From Zygnema cylindricum (taxonomy: Eukaryota > Streptophyta > Zygnematophyceae > Zygnematales > Zygnemataceae), in the NCBI GenBank assembly GCA_037447655.1, contig JBBHKE010002302.1, forward strand, positions 35,779 through 99,778: DNA of 64,000 nt, given 5' to 3'. The position numbers and the translations under genes are program-made. The notes under the pieces are model-generated. The model had not been told where the DNA came from and ran no database searches. It worked only from the letters and a program-made list of their open reading frames with translations. This document shows, in pieces, positions 35,208 through 47,048 of the stretch; the stretch's first letter is position 1, and each line of letters begins with the position of its first letter.

Positions 35208-35232
35208 CTCCCCTTGTTTTCTAGTCTAATTA

Positions 35233-35460
35233 TAGTTTCTCTTTTAAGCCACACTTTTCTCTACAGTATTTTAACTTGGGAGATGGCATAGGTTTTGTCA
35301 TCATATAAGTCACCATTTCCCCATCACCCCTATACACCAAATTCACAATTTGGTTTTCAACCTTTTCCCTCACGAAACTCAATCTTATATCCATATGCTT
35401 ATACTTGAAATGATGTTTTGGATTGGCTGCAATTGCAATTGTAGCTTGATTATCACAAAA
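35233..35460 (-). pseudogene. E-F RNase H, C-terminal part (separated by E-G)
   Basis: Reads FCDNQATIAIAANPKHHFKYKHMDIRLSF... MMTKPMPSPKLKYCREKCG, the conserved copia RNase H end. Its missing N-terminal half (WSSKQQKMVAQSTMEAKYMA...VHEVFC) is at 42147-41945; deleting E-G and one CAAAA restores the join at VFC|DNQ. Confidence 0.9.
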
Positions 35461-36521
35461 TGAAAGTGTGAGTCCTCTAAAAGTCCTCAGAATAGACAGC
35501 TTCCAAGAAGCCTCTAGGATAACCCTGACCCCTTTGTGTTTCAGCAAGAACAACTACCACCCTAGCAGACAATAACTTTGACCACCGTCACCCCTGTAAA
35601 GGTAAGACTCCCCTGAGTTGATAGCAAAAATTTTTTATGAATTTTCTCCCCTAAGCAGTAAGTTATGGAGGGTCAAAGTTGACCTTATGTACACAAGCTC
35701 TCTGGGAGAGAGGGTCCTATCTCCTAATTTTTCTAAGTCCTATCTCTCTCACATACTCTATCTAGTGATGTAGGGAGCCAATCAAATTACACTTCCGTAC
35801 ACAAAAGTACAGTTACCGGTGTACTTTCTGTACGGACACTGTACGACATGGCCTGAATGTCGACACGTGGTATATCCGGATTCACTCCCTTAATCCTCGG
35901 AGATGCCGCGATCCAATGTTATTCCGCCACGTGTCATCCGATATAGGGATGACCGAAAACCGCCGAAATCCTCTTCCGTGATCTCGGCGTTAATTCGGGC
36001 CGTCCGATTAAATTCACATTTAATCGTAGCCGTAATAAATACATGCGCGGTATTCGTTTCGCTAAAGAAATAAATGCGCGGTATTCGTTTTTTATCCGTA
36101 CTGTAATCTGTACTTTTACATTACTCGATATTATTGGATCTATGTCTCCCGTAAAACTGTTCAGTTAAATGAACTATCTTACGTATTAATGTTTGACTTA
36201 TTATCAAACCCTATAGTACGTAACATTATATCTAGACTTAACGGTTAAGGCTACTTGCTACCGGCTGTTTACCGTTCGGCAGGTACCAGGATCAAATCCT
36301 GGGGTAATCACATATTCTTTTCGTAAATAAACTAATATATATATTTCCCGTAAACCTCTGGATAGCCTAGGAAGCGATGGCTCTAGCTTCCTCTCAAACT
36401 TCTCAGTGATTGCGACAAGTTTGAGAGTTGGAGAGAGAAGTTAGAGGTAGACTGCCTCGGCTTCTTTCTATATTTCTATTTAGATCTAGAAAATACTTTA
36501 AACAGACCATTAATTTCTACA
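35461..36521 (-). repeat. E-G 3' LTR
   Basis: On the minus strand TGTAGAAATTAATGG ... ACACTTTCA. The two G-boxes are at 35864 and 35928, and the tRNA-like module at about 36235-36310 is plus strand, with hairpin CCAGGATCAAATCCTGG. Its last 28 bases differ more from the 5' copy than the rest does. Confidence 0.9.
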
Positions 36522-36529
36522 CTCCCGTT

Positions 36530-38690
36530 ATTTTCTAATCAATCTTTAATTTCAAACCACACTTCTCCTTGCTGAAAATTAGCTTAAGGGAAGGCACAGG
36601 TTTGGTTATCATATCTGCTACCATCTCACTATCTGGTCGGTACTCTAAACTGATTATTTTGTTTTCTACTTTCTCTCTAACAAAGTTGAGTCAAATGTCC
36701 ATGTGTTTGGCTTTAAAATGATGTTTAGGATTGGCAGAAATAGCGTTTGCTGCCTCATTATCACAAAAGTTTTTTGCACACCACTCTTAAGGTGACCAAG
36801 CTCACCAAGCAAAGACTTGACCCACATCAATTCTTTTACAGCAGAGCAAGAGGCCATATACTCAGCCTCCATGGTGGACTGAGCAATAACTTTTTGTTGT
36901 TTGCTACTCCAAAGCAAGCCCCATCACCCACATATAATACATACCCGGAAGTGCATCTCCTCATCGGAGCATCACCATAACTAGCATCACTCCAAAAAGT
37001 GATATCAGTATTCTCCCCACCGAAATGCAACCATAGATCCTTAGTTCCTATCAAATATCTAAGGACTCTCTTAGCTGCCTCCCAATCCCTCTTAGTGGGA
37101 GCATTTAGACTTCTACTCAGCACTCCTATAGCTGCAGCTAAATTTGGCCGAGTACAATTCATAAAATAGATTAGACTTCCCACTACTTGCCTGTAAGGAA
37201 TAGTTTGCATGAACTTCTGATCTTCAAAAGATAATTTCTCGTCTAAGACTATGACTCCTTCTTCCTCACTCCCCTCACTTCCTTTCTTCAACTCCATTGG
37301 AGTTGTACAACTATTAGCTTTATCCATCTGAAATTTTTCAACCACGTTCCCTATTGCTTACTTTTGAGTCAATCTTATAATCTTTTTATTTCGGTCTCTT
37401 TCTACTTGAATTCCCAAAATATATTTTGCTTCTCCCATATCTTTCATTTTAAATCTCCCCTTAAGATCGGTTTTCAGTTTATTAATTTTTTCCATTGATT
37501 TACTTAATACAAGCAAATCATCAACATAAATTGCAATAAATATAAAACCTTCCTCATCTTTGAAAACATAGATTGAGTGATCTGACAGATCCGGATATAT
37601 CCCAGACCGGTAAGAAACTCATCAAGCTTCTTATTCCACTGTTGAGGCGCTTGTTTCAAACCTTAAAGAGATTTAATCAGCCGGCATACCTTACTCTCCT
37701 CTCCTTCCTCCACAAACCCTTCGGGTTGTCGCATGAAGATCTCCTCTTCCAATTCTCCATGCAAAAAGGTTGTCTTAATGTCCATCTGGTGCACTTCCAT
37801 GACTTCCGCTGCTGTCCGGTTGAGAAGTATGCGGACCGAGGGAAATCTGACGACAAGGGCAAAGGTTTCCTTGTAGTCAATTCTCTCCTTAGGTGTAAAT
37901 CCCTTTACCACTAATCGGGCCTTGTAGCACTCGATTGTGTTATGTGGGTTCATTTTTAATTTGAAAACCCACTTACAACCGATTGGTTTTCGGTTAGGTG
38001 GACAATCCACCACCTCCCAAGTATCGGCTGCGATAATTGAGGCCATCTCCTCATTAATGGCTGTCTTCCACTGGTTTCTTTCTGGACAAGTCATCGCCTC
38101 TCCATAAGATTGAGGTTCATCTTGATGAGTAGTTTTGTTACCTTGTTATTAACTTGTTTTCTTGCAATTTTTTGCTAATTCTCCTTCCCCCGTCAAAATG
38201 TAAGGCCGAAATAGATGGTTTCGTGGATTCTTTCGAACAATTTTGGCTTCTCCCCTATCCCTTGATTCCGAATCAATTTCCACCACGTCTTCCACTTCGG
38301 GTAGAGTTGTCACTGAAGTTTCCACAGCCGAGTCCTTTTCGGTCTGATTTGTACCTGCGAGAATGTTATCTTCTCTAAAACTTGGATAGTTAGAAAGCTC
38401 AAAGTCACTGGATTTTCTGACTCAAATCTGATTTTTATTGACTTTTTATACTTGAAGGGATCCACAGACTTTCCTTCATCCATAACTACTAGATGCTTTA
38501 CTAAGATTATATCTTCCCTTTTTAGATCATAAACTCTATATCCTTTAACATCCTCACCATATCCTAATAAGTATCCCGATTTTCCTTTAAAATCTAGCTT
38601 CCAATTAAACCGATTTGTATCTAGACAGGATACTTGACTGCCGTAAACCTTTAAGTGAGATATGTTTGGTTTCCGGCTTGTCTATCTCTC
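36530..38690 (-). pseudogene. E-G reverse transcriptase and RNase H (broken)
   Basis: RT from 38094: PIGCKWVFKLKMNPHNTIE, ARLVVKGFTPKERIDYKETFA, HQMDIKTTFLHGELEEEIFMRQPEGF. Then YVDDLLVLSKS at about 37530. Frame 37345-36836 has CTTPMELKK, SLIYFMNCTRP, ITFWSDASYGDAPMRRCTSGYVLY. A frameshift near 36900 passes to WSSKQQKVIAQSTMEAEYMA, and a second lies near 36775 (after SGVQK). The last part contains PNTWTF-like decay of the RNase H end. Stops at about 37360 and 37665 also break it. Confidence 0.9.
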
Positions 38691-39958
38691 ATAAGTTGTT
38701 TGATCTTTTATAGCTGAAGTAAGAACTCTATTTTTGAGGTAATTAGCACAGTTCATTGCTTCTCCCAAAACCTATTTCCTATCTTTTTATCTGACAACAT
38801 ACTTCTAGCACTATCACTTAGTCTTCTATTTAACCTTTTAGCTACCCCATTCTGTTGCGGGTTTTCTGGAACTGTCTTTTGGTGTTGGACTCCATCTTCC
38901 CTCAGAAAATCCTCAAACTGGTTAGAAGTATACTCCCCACCATTGTCACTCCTTACTCCCTTGATTGGAGTTTCATGGAGTTTTTCACTCCATGCTTTAT
39001 ATTGTTTAAAACAATTCTGAGCTTTTGACTTGTTTTTCAAAAAATACACCTGGGAATACCGAGACCAATCATCAGTGATAGTCATCATAAATCTCTTCCC
39101 CCCCGTGGAGGGCACTTTAGCCGGTCCCCAAATATCTGTGTGTACTAGATCTAGAAATTTTTCTCCCTTATTGGTGGTTGTTATAGGAAAGGGTAATCTA
39201 TGTGTTTTACCTTGAGCACATCCACTACAATCACTTATATTATCACTCTCACTGAAATTAATCCCTTCCGCCACTCCCATCTTTTTCATCTCTCTTAACT
39301 TATCTAGATTCACATGCCCAAGCCTCTTATGCCACATCATAATATCATTAACACCAGCATAATAAAGTTTATTCGTTTCATTACTTAAAATCAGCCTAAA
39401 TATCCCATGGCTACCTTTCTCAGCAATCAAATAGACATCCTCCTCAAAACTAGCAGTAAAGACTCCTTCCCTAGTGCTAGTAAAAAAACCCTTATCATCT
39501 AATACAGACGTAGAGATGAGGTTTTTGTTCAGCTTCGGAATAAACAATACATCCGAGAATGTTACTATGGATGTCTTTTTTTCTAGTAACACTTTCAGAT
39601 CTACCTATCCTACAAGAGTAGTGGTGACTATCCTCCCATCCCCGTACTCTATCTCTACGGTGGGAATCTTTTTTATCTTAGTGAACAGGTGCCTATCTTT
39701 ACACATGTGCATGGAGGCACATGAATCTACAATCCAACTTGCTTCACCTTTTAATCCACCGTGAGCACATTTCTGCCTTCGTGGAATTTCGACCTCGTTT
39801 TTCGCCTTTAACTCCTCATCTAAAAGTAGCTCATCGTCATCGTCCTCGGATTCCGCCTCATATACCTGTGTCACAAGGGCCTTTTTCTTTCCTCTCGGGG
39901 TACCACCTGTCTGCCCCTCCTTTAATCGAAGCTCGGTTAGCTTAGTGCACTCTGCCAT
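38691..39958 (-). pseudogene. E-G protease and integrase (largely open, inactivated)
   Basis: Frame 39958-39605 gives the Gag-Pol linker and protease with WIVDSCASMHM, where the catalytic D-S-G has become D-S-C. After a stop, frame 39592-38753 (279 codons) holds the GAG-pre-integrase HHCC (HKRLGH ... CSGCAQGK). It continues with the integrase core, whose D, D and E are visible as HTDIWG, RSDNGGEY and QQNGVAKRLNR. It ends early in NRFWEKQ where A-E-A-M-N is expected, through a frameshift near 38755. The integrase C-terminus (PNISHLKV) is at about 38660. Confidence 0.9.
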
Positions 39959-40865
39959 ATAGTGCCCTGGTTTCTTACAAAAATGACATTATCCTTTTGG
40001 AGCCCTTGGTTCGAACTCGTCGGTCTAATTTTTATGCTCCCTTCCCCCATAGTTTCCGACCGGTTTCGGAGAATTATTGTTCCTCCAATCGGTCACAGCT
40101 GCGAAGGCTTGCCCACTTTTTCCTCCCCTTCGGATCTTAATCGTATTCTCCCGAACTAGAATCATCCCTACCATTGAGTTCCATATCCACCTTGAGTCCG
40201 ACAATTCCTTCACACGGTTGACTATGTTCTTGAACTCATCGGGTAACTTCATCACTAATTAGTTAACCTATTCTTTTTTCACTAAAATCTTTTCCCGCAC
40301 TCTTTAGCTCCATGAAGAGTGTAGCAAGCTCATTGCAAAAATCTAACATCTTCCCCCCTTTGTAGACATACTCTTTAACTTTCTGATCAACCAACTGTTG
40401 TTGCTGAATCGTACCACTTCGGTACATCTCTATGAGAGCCATCCAAAGATCAGATGCCCTTTATACTTGCAAATGAGGATATGCAAGTCCTTGAGTGAAA
40501 TGGAGTAGGATGAAGTGCTTTGCCGCCATATTGTTGAAGTCTCCGGTTTCAGTATCATTCTCGTCGTTCCTCTGAATAGGTGACATGAAAGCCGAACCAG
40601 TTGCTATTTGTGTGGTCGCTCCTTCTCCTTTCCTTCATCCACCACCTCTCCTTATTTTGTTTCCTCTGTTGAAGGTGGATCCTCTTTCCTGGTGAATCTG
40701 CTTCCTCCAAACGCTGGAGGGATTATAAGACTTGATGGACGCCCCAACCGTCCACTCACTATCCCCCAAAACCTTTTTACGCATAGAGCTCTTATCATCA
40801 TGCTTTCCAAGTATATGAAGCCAGTTCCATTAAAGATTGGTACCGTAGAGGGTGGGCCCTTAACC
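39959..40865 (-). pseudogene. E-G gag (broken) and PBS
   Basis: The PBS GGTTAAGGGCCCACC (40865-40851) has one mismatch to the half-tRNA complement and is translated in frame with an ATGGAGGTC-type start lost from this LTR copy. Gag then continues through VPIFNGTGFIYLESMM. The frame is lost several times; 40255-40025 is open (MMKLPDEFKNIVNRVKEL, IRRGGK), followed by a knuckle with its second cysteine lost (about 39975). Confidence 0.85.
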
Positions 40866-41944
40866 TGAAACTCTAAGACCTCGATAAATCCTCAGAATGG
40901 ACAGCTTCCAAGAAGCCTCTAGGATAACCCTGACCCCTTTGTGTTTCAGCAAGAACAACTGCCACCCTAGCAGACAATAACTCTGACCACTGTCAGCCTT
41001 GTAAAGGCAAGACTCATCTGAGTCGATAGCAAAAAGAGTCTCTGAATTTTCTCCCCTAAGCTATAAGTTATGGAGGGTCAAAGTTGACCTTATGTACACA
41101 AGCTCTATGGGAGAGAGGATCCTATCTCCTAATTTTTCTAAGTCCTATCTCTCTCACATACTCTATCTAGTGATGTAGGAAGCCAATCAAATTACACTTC
41201 CGTACACAAAAGTACAGCTACCGGTGTACTTTCTGTACGGACACTGTACGACATGGCCTAAATGTCGACACGTGGTATATTCGGATTCGCTCCCTTAATC
41301 CTCGGAGATGCCGCGATCCAATGTTATTCCGCCACGTGTCATCCGATGTGGGGATGACCGAAAACCGCCGAAATCCTCTTCCGCGATCTCGGCGTTAATT
41401 CCGGCCGTCCGATTAAATTCACATTTAATCGTAGCCGTAATAAATACATGCGCAGTATTCGTTTCGCTAAAGAAATAAATGCGCGGTATTCGTTTCTTAT
41501 CCGTTCCGTAATCCGTACTTTTACATTACTCGATATTAGTGGATTTATGTCTCGTGTAAAACTGTTCAGTTAAATGAACTATCCTACGTATTAATGTTTG
41601 ACTTATTATCAAACCCTATAGTACGTAACATTATATCTAGACTTAACGGTTAAGGCTACTTGCTACTGGCTATTTACCATTCGGCTGGTACCAGGATCAA
41701 ATCCTGGGGTAATCACATATTCTTTTAGTAAATAAACCCCTAACGTTAAATAAACTAATATATATATTTCCCGTAAACCTCTGGATAGCCTAGGAAGCGA
41801 TGGCTCTAGCTTCCTCTCAAACTTCTCAGTGATTGCGACAAGTTTGAGAGTTGGAGAGAGAAGTTAGAGGTAGACTGCCTCGGCTTCTTTCTATATTTCT
41901 ATTTAGATCTAGAAAATACTTTAAACAGACTATTAATTTCTACA
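40866..41944 (-). repeat. E-G 5' LTR
   Basis: On the plus strand begins TGAAACTCTAAGACC and ends AATTTCTACA. The tRNA-like module is at about 41640-41715 (B-box-like 41694-41704). An extra AATAAACCCCTAACGTTA-like piece near 41740 distinguishes it from the 3' copy. Confidence 0.9.
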
Positions 41945-43830
41945 CAAAACACTTCATGCACTCCCTTCTTCATATACCCCAATTCTTGCAATAAAGACTT
42001 GACCCACATCAGCTCTTTCATAGTAGAAGATGAGGCCATGTACTTAGCCTCCATAGTGGACTGAGCAACCATCTTTTGTTGCTTGCTACTCCAACAACAA
42101 GCACCTTCCCCCACATATAACACATACCCAGAAGTGCATCTTCTCATAGGTGCATCCCCATAACTGGCATCACTCCAAGAAGTGATGTCAGTGTGCTCCC
42201 CTCCCTATTGCAACCATAAATCCGTAGTTCCCACAAGGTATTTCATAACTTTCGTGGCTGCCTCCTTATCTCTCTTCCTATGATCATTAAGACTCCTACT
42301 GAGGACTCCAACTGCTGCTGCTATGTCCGGTCTGGTACAATTCATAAAGTAGATTAAACTTCCTAGAACTTGTCTGTAAGGATTTAAGTTCATAAATTGT
42401 CTTTCTTCTGGTCTCATTTGATCATATAAGATTATCGCTCCTCTTGCTACACTCCTATCATTTACTTTCTTCAAGTCCATGGGAGTGGTATTAGTGTTTG
42501 CCTTTTCCATCTGGAATTTCTCAAGCATATTTCCTATAGCTTCTTTCTGAGTAAGTCTGATTATTCTCTTCCCTCTATCTCTTTCCATTTGAATCCCCAA
42601 GAAATATTTAGCTTCCCGTTAATCTTTCATGTCAAATCTAAATCTGAGATATTTCTTTAACTTATTGATCTTTTCCATAGACTTACTTAACACTAGCGAA
42701 TCATCCACATAAACTGCAATTAAAATCACACCATTCTCATCCTCAAACATATAAATAGAATGGTCATAACTGATATGAATATATCCCTGACCGGTGAGAA
42801 ACTCATCTTATTTCTTGGTCCATTGTCTGGGAGCCTGCTTCAGTCCATATAGGGACTTTATGAGTTTCCAGACTTTGCTCTCTTCTCCTTCCTCCATAAA
42901 TCCCTCTAGTTTTCGCATGAAGATTTCTTCCTCTAGTTCACCATTGAGGACAGGGGTCTTGATATCCATCTGGTGTATTTCTATGTCTTCCGCAGCTACT
43001 ACACTAAGGAGAATCGTTACAGATGGGAACCGAACCACCGAAGCAAAGGTCTCCTCATAATCTATCCCCTCTTTCTGGGTGAACCCCTTTGCTACCAACT
43101 GAGCCTTATATCTCTCAATGGTATTATCTGGGTTCACTTTTAATTTAAATACCCATTTGCATCCGATAGGTTTTATGTCTGGAGGACAGTCCACCAGCTC
43201 CTAAGTATTAGCTTCCATGATGGAAACCATCTCATCATTTATGACTCTTACCGATGGCTCTTTCTCCGGACTGTCCATTACCTCCGAGTATGACTAAGGC
43301 TCATCTGGGTGAGATAGCTTCGTTACTTTATGAGCAACTTGTTTTTCTTGTAGTCTTTTGCTGCTCCTCTGTCCTCTCTCAAAGTTCGAAGTTGGAATGG
43401 AGGGAAGTCTCGGGTTCCCCCTTACTGTCTCATCGGCTCCCTTATCTATGGAAGCCAGTTTTGGCTCCTCTTCCTCTCTCTCCTCAGAGTGTGTAGAAAT
43501 GTGAGGAGATTCCGGTATATCTCCCCCATCGTGGATCTCCCTTGAATCTGCAATCATGTTTTCACTTGTGTCTCTTCAGTGAAGATCTAAGTTTCTACTC
43601 ACTCTCCGACTCAAAATTGATTCTGATTTCCTTAGTGTATTTAAAGGGATCAAATGACTTTGCTTCATCCATGACAACTATATGTTTTACCTGTATGATA
43701 TCGTGTTTAGCCAAGTCATAGACTCTATATCCCTTGACATCCTCATCATATCCCACAAATATCCTGATTTCCCATTAGCATCTAGTTTCCAATTTTTCTT
43801 ACATGTGTCAAGACTGTAAACTTGACTACC
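41945..43830 (-). pseudogene. E-F reverse transcriptase and RNase H N-terminal part (broken)
   Basis: Frame 43194-42808: [79 protein letters not shown]. Then the YVDD box as YVDDSLV (about 42700). Frame 42600-42205 has MEKANTNTTPMDLKK and SLIYFMNCTRPDIAAAVG. RNase H begins SYGDAPMRRCTSGYVLYVGEGACCWSSKQQ at about 42165 and is cut at 41945 by E-G. Confidence 0.9.
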
Positions 43831-43839
43831 GAATACTTT

Positions 43840-45037
43840 CAAGTGAGAAATACTTGGTTTCCTTCCAACCCATCTCTCATAAGGTGTAATTCATTTAACA
43901 GATGCAGTGGGGACTCTATTGTTAATGTAATTAGCACAGTTCATGGCTTCTGCCCAAAATCTTCTTCCTATTTTCTTATCTGCCAACATACTACTCACAC
44001 TATCTCCCAATGTACGGTTCAACCTTTCAGCTACCCCATTTTGTTTAAGATTATTCGATGCAGTTTTCTGATGCTCAAATCCCTCATCTCTCATGTATTC
44101 CTCAAACTGGTTAGAGGTGTACTCTCTCCCATTATCACTCGTTATTCGCTTAATGGTGGTTCCGTGCAACTTCTCACCCCAGACTTGGTATTCTTTGAAG
44201 TACTTTGGTGTTTCACACTTTGTTTTTAGAAAGTATACTCTAGAATATTTGGACTAATCATCAATAATTGTCAGCAAATACCTCTTCCCCCCAACCGAAG
44301 GTACTATTGCTGGTCCCCCAGATATCTGTGTGGACCATGTCTAGTACTTAATCACCTTTATACGTGGCAGTTTTGGGAAAGGGGAGTCCGTGAGCCTTAC
44401 CTTGGGCACAACCACTACAATCATCCATCATTTTATTATCCTGAAACAAAATGCCTTCTAGTAGACCCAGCTTCTTCATTTCTCTCAGCTTATCAAAATA
44501 TATATGCCCCAACCGCTTATGCCAGATCATCAAGCTCGGGACACCACCATAGTAAGCACTCTTCTTTTCATTACTCAGGTTAAGCCTAAACATTCCTTGG
44601 CTACCCTTATCTGTTCTGAAGTAGATGTCATCTCCGTACTTAGCTGTAAAGACTCCTTTTCTAGTGAAGGTATCAAAATCCTTCTCATCTAATACAGAAG
44701 TAGACACAAGATTTTTACTCAACTGAGGAATGTCGAGCACATCTGAGAAGGTGAGTATAGAAGTCTTACCCTCCACTAAAACTTTGAGATCTATCGAGCC
44801 CACTAGATTTGTGGTTACCACTCTCCCATCCCTATACTTTATTTCTACAGTAGGGATTTTTCTTAGCTTAGTGAAGAAGTGCTTGTCACGGCACATATGC
44901 ATGGATGCACATGAACAAATGATCCATCTTTCCTCTGGAGCTTCCCGAATGGCTCTAAGAGCACACTTCTGTTTACGAGGAATCTCTTTCTCCTCCAAAT
45001 TCTCGTCAAAAATGAAGCTCCCCATCCTCCTACTCAA
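43840..45037 (-). pseudogene. E-F protease and integrase (broken)
   Basis: Frame 45037-44348 (229 codons): RWIICSCASMHM (protease D-S-G changed to C-S-C), LVGSIDLKVLVEGKTSILTFSDVL, HKRLGHIYFDKLREMKKLG, and CSGCAQGKAHGLPFP. A TAA follows. Frame 44169-43891 has TSDNGREYTSNQFEEY and KQNGVAERLNRTLGDS, ending at a stop after TASVK. The catalytic aspartate and glutamate positions are kept, but the gene is split. Confidence 0.9.
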
Positions 45038-46050
45038 AAGACTTTTCCTCTTCGGTCTCTCCTTTCACTCGTGTGACCCCAAGTGCCTTTTTCTTCCCTC
45101 CGGAAAAACCCCCTCCACGGTTTTCTTAGAGCCTCATCTCCGACAGCTTGATGTAATCAGCTATAAAGTGTCCCGAATTTTTGCAGAAATGGCAAAGACC
45201 CTTTGGAGTCGTAGGTTCTCCAGATTGATCCCCTTTGAAGCTATTGTACGGCTTCTTTGCATCCTTCCTCCACCGGTCTGTACCGACACCTAGAGCTTGA
45301 ACGCTCTTTCCTCCTCTACGGATCTCGATGGTGTTCTCCTGCACGAGTATCATTCGGACCACGGTGTTCCACTTCTAAGAATTATCATCCATTTCTTGCA
45401 CTTGGTACACTATGTTTTCATACTCCTTAGGCAACTTCATGATGAGAGTGTTAACTTTCATCTTCATTGTGCCTCTCCATCCGGCACTCTCCATCTCCAT
45501 ATAAAGGGAAGAGAGATCATTATAATAATCTAACATCTTCCCTGCTTTGTAAGTATAACTCCCCAACCTTTGCTTCACCAGCTGGAGCTCATGAATGGTA
45601 CCAGCTCTATAAATCTCCACTAAAGTCATCCACAACTCCTTGGTCTTGAAGATGTGAGGATGAGAGGTCGTCAAAGCTTGAATGAGGTGCCTCAAAATGA
45701 AATGCATGGCATTCATGTTGGTGTACTCCCACATTTGAATATCGATTTCCTCGGTCTTCACGACCACCGCTCAGGGTGCCGCGAAAATAGGAGTAAGAGG
45801 TGTCTCCTTTCCTTTCCCTTTTTTGGACACACTGCTGTCCCCATCGTCTGTCTCCTCTGTTGGAGTAGATGCTGTTGCAGAAAACCTCACTCTATCAAAC
45901 CCTGGTGGGGTCCCCTGAGATGGACGTTTCACTCGTCCACTGACGATACCCCTGTATCGTTTTTCACACAATTCCCCTCTCATCATGGCTTCCTAGTAAA
46001 TGAACCCCGATCCGTTGAAGATGGGCACCATAGATGGTGGGCCCATAACC
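45038..46050 (-). pseudogene. E-F gag (broken) and exact half-tRNA PBS
   Basis: The gag start in the LTR reads MGDTKLQVMGPPSMVPIFNG across the PBS. Then come MMRGELCEKRYRGIVSGRVKRP, frame 45767-45375 (NFILRHLIQAL-like AMHFILRHLIQALTT, KMLDYYNDLSSLYMEMESAGW), and 45362-45126 with IRRGGK and the knuckle CHFCKNSGHFIADY, whose last cysteine is lost. The frame break at about 45770 and stops inactivate it. Confidence 0.88.
46036..46050 (-). other. E-F primer-binding site, exact half-tRNA complement
   Basis: GGTTATGGGCCCACC on the minus strand directly after the 5' LTR. All 15 bases pair with GGTGGGCCCATAACC, nucleotides 25-39 of plant initiator tRNA-Met as I recall it (anticodon CAT inside). This is the reference copy for the other elements. 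Confidence 0.82.
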
Positions 46051-47048
46051 TGCAATTTTGTGTCCCCCATTAGATCAATGAATTCACGAAGCCTCTACAT
46101 AGTTTTTGGGTAGCCCTCTTTCAATTTGGATCACTGCTAATAAAGCAAACAAATAGACAATCAGACTGCACCCTTTTGCATTCTGGACTCCCCTGAGTTC
46201 ACTGCAAAACGAATCACTAAAAATGCCCAATCAGGCAATTAATTATTAAGTGGCAAAGATGCCAATATTTATACAAGCTTGTTGGGAGAGAGGCGGCTAC
46301 CTTCTCAATCCTCTGAGTCCTAAACCCCTCTCACAACCCCTATCTACTGATGTACAAACCAATCAAAAGACTATATAGTACAGAAAGGTACTACGACAGA
46401 TGTACTTTCTGTACGGCTGGTGTACGACAAGGTCATGGAGGGGACGTCTGTCTCTTTCAGACTTGTTCTTTTGCTCCCCGAGATTCCCGCTTCCCAATGA
46501 TATCTTGCCACGTGTCGACAGTTTATGTCACATCTAAAACCGCCAAGACGGCCATTCTGGGATCTAAACGATGATGCAGGCCTTCGTATCCTAACCGACT
46601 TTTAATGTTTGCCGTCCAAAATAACAAATGTCTAGTATATTTGTTTCGTCAGCACTAAATCCCAACTAGTTCATATGTCCTTAATTTGTTATTCCGTTAA
46701 TCCGATTAATGATGTAGCTAATGTTTAAATGGCTATCAAACCTTATGTATCCTAAAGGACTACTATGACAGACCGGTAAGAGCTGATGGCTACGCCTCGC
46801 TCTGCCGGTCAGAGGTTCGAGTCCTACTGGACTCAACTTTTTTGTTAAGAGTGACTTAGGTCACTCTTTAGTCCTGCCTATAGAGTTGAGGGAACCATGG
46901 CTCCACCACCCTCTCCCTCCTTCAGTGACTACAACAAGTATAGGTGCTACAGAGAGAAGGTGGAGGCAGGCTGCTTTTGCTATTCTTTTAGCTATTTTAA
47001 CTAATTAAGGCCTAGAAAATACCTCCAATAAATCTAATGATTTCAACA
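46051..47048 (-). repeat. E-F 5' LTR
   Basis: On the minus strand begins TGTTGAAATCATTAG and ends AAATTGCA. Contains G-box 46509-46514 and the gag ATG at 46074-46072. The plus-strand tRNA-like module is at about 46750-46835. Confidence 0.9.
46750..46835 (+). other. tRNA-like Pol III-type module, antisense in the E-F 5' LTR
   Basis: GACAGACCGGTAAGAGC resembles an A box/D arm. GGTTCGAGTCC (46814-46824) is an exact B box. A T6 run follows at about 46837. Spacing between the boxes (about 45 bases) is in the tRNA range. The cloverleaf is imperfect, so it is a tRNA-derived module, not a tRNA gene. Confidence 0.65.

Larger units (their letters stand above)
35461..41944 (-). mobile_element. Element E-G: Ty1/copia (minus), innermost and youngest of the nest
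   Basis: LTRs 35461-36521 (3') and 40866-41944 (5') are very similar; the 5' copy has an extra 18 bases near 41740. A perfect CAAAA duplication (35456-35460 and 41945-41949) lies in E-F's RNase H. PBS on the minus strand at 40865-40851. Domain order is gag-protease-integrase-RT-RNase H. It is the least broken of the set, with a 279-codon integrase-containing frame, but still carries stops. Confidence 0.94.
34211..47048 (-). mobile_element. Element E-F: Ty1/copia (minus), inserted in the E-E primer-binding site
   Basis: LTRs 34211-35207 (3') and 46051-47048 (5'). A perfect GTTAT duplication (34206-34210 and 47049-47053) lies inside E-E's PBS. The interior runs 46050 to 41945 and then, past nested E-G, 35460 to 35208. 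The purine tract AGAAAACAAGGGGAG borders the 3' LTR. All domains are present in copia order, but with stops and frameshifts. Confidence 0.93.

Noticed and set aside
39474-40868. Several plus-strand open frames (for example 39474-39764, 39721-39945, 40608-40868)
   Set aside because: Shadows of the minus-strand E-G gag-pol remnant; no independent similarity.
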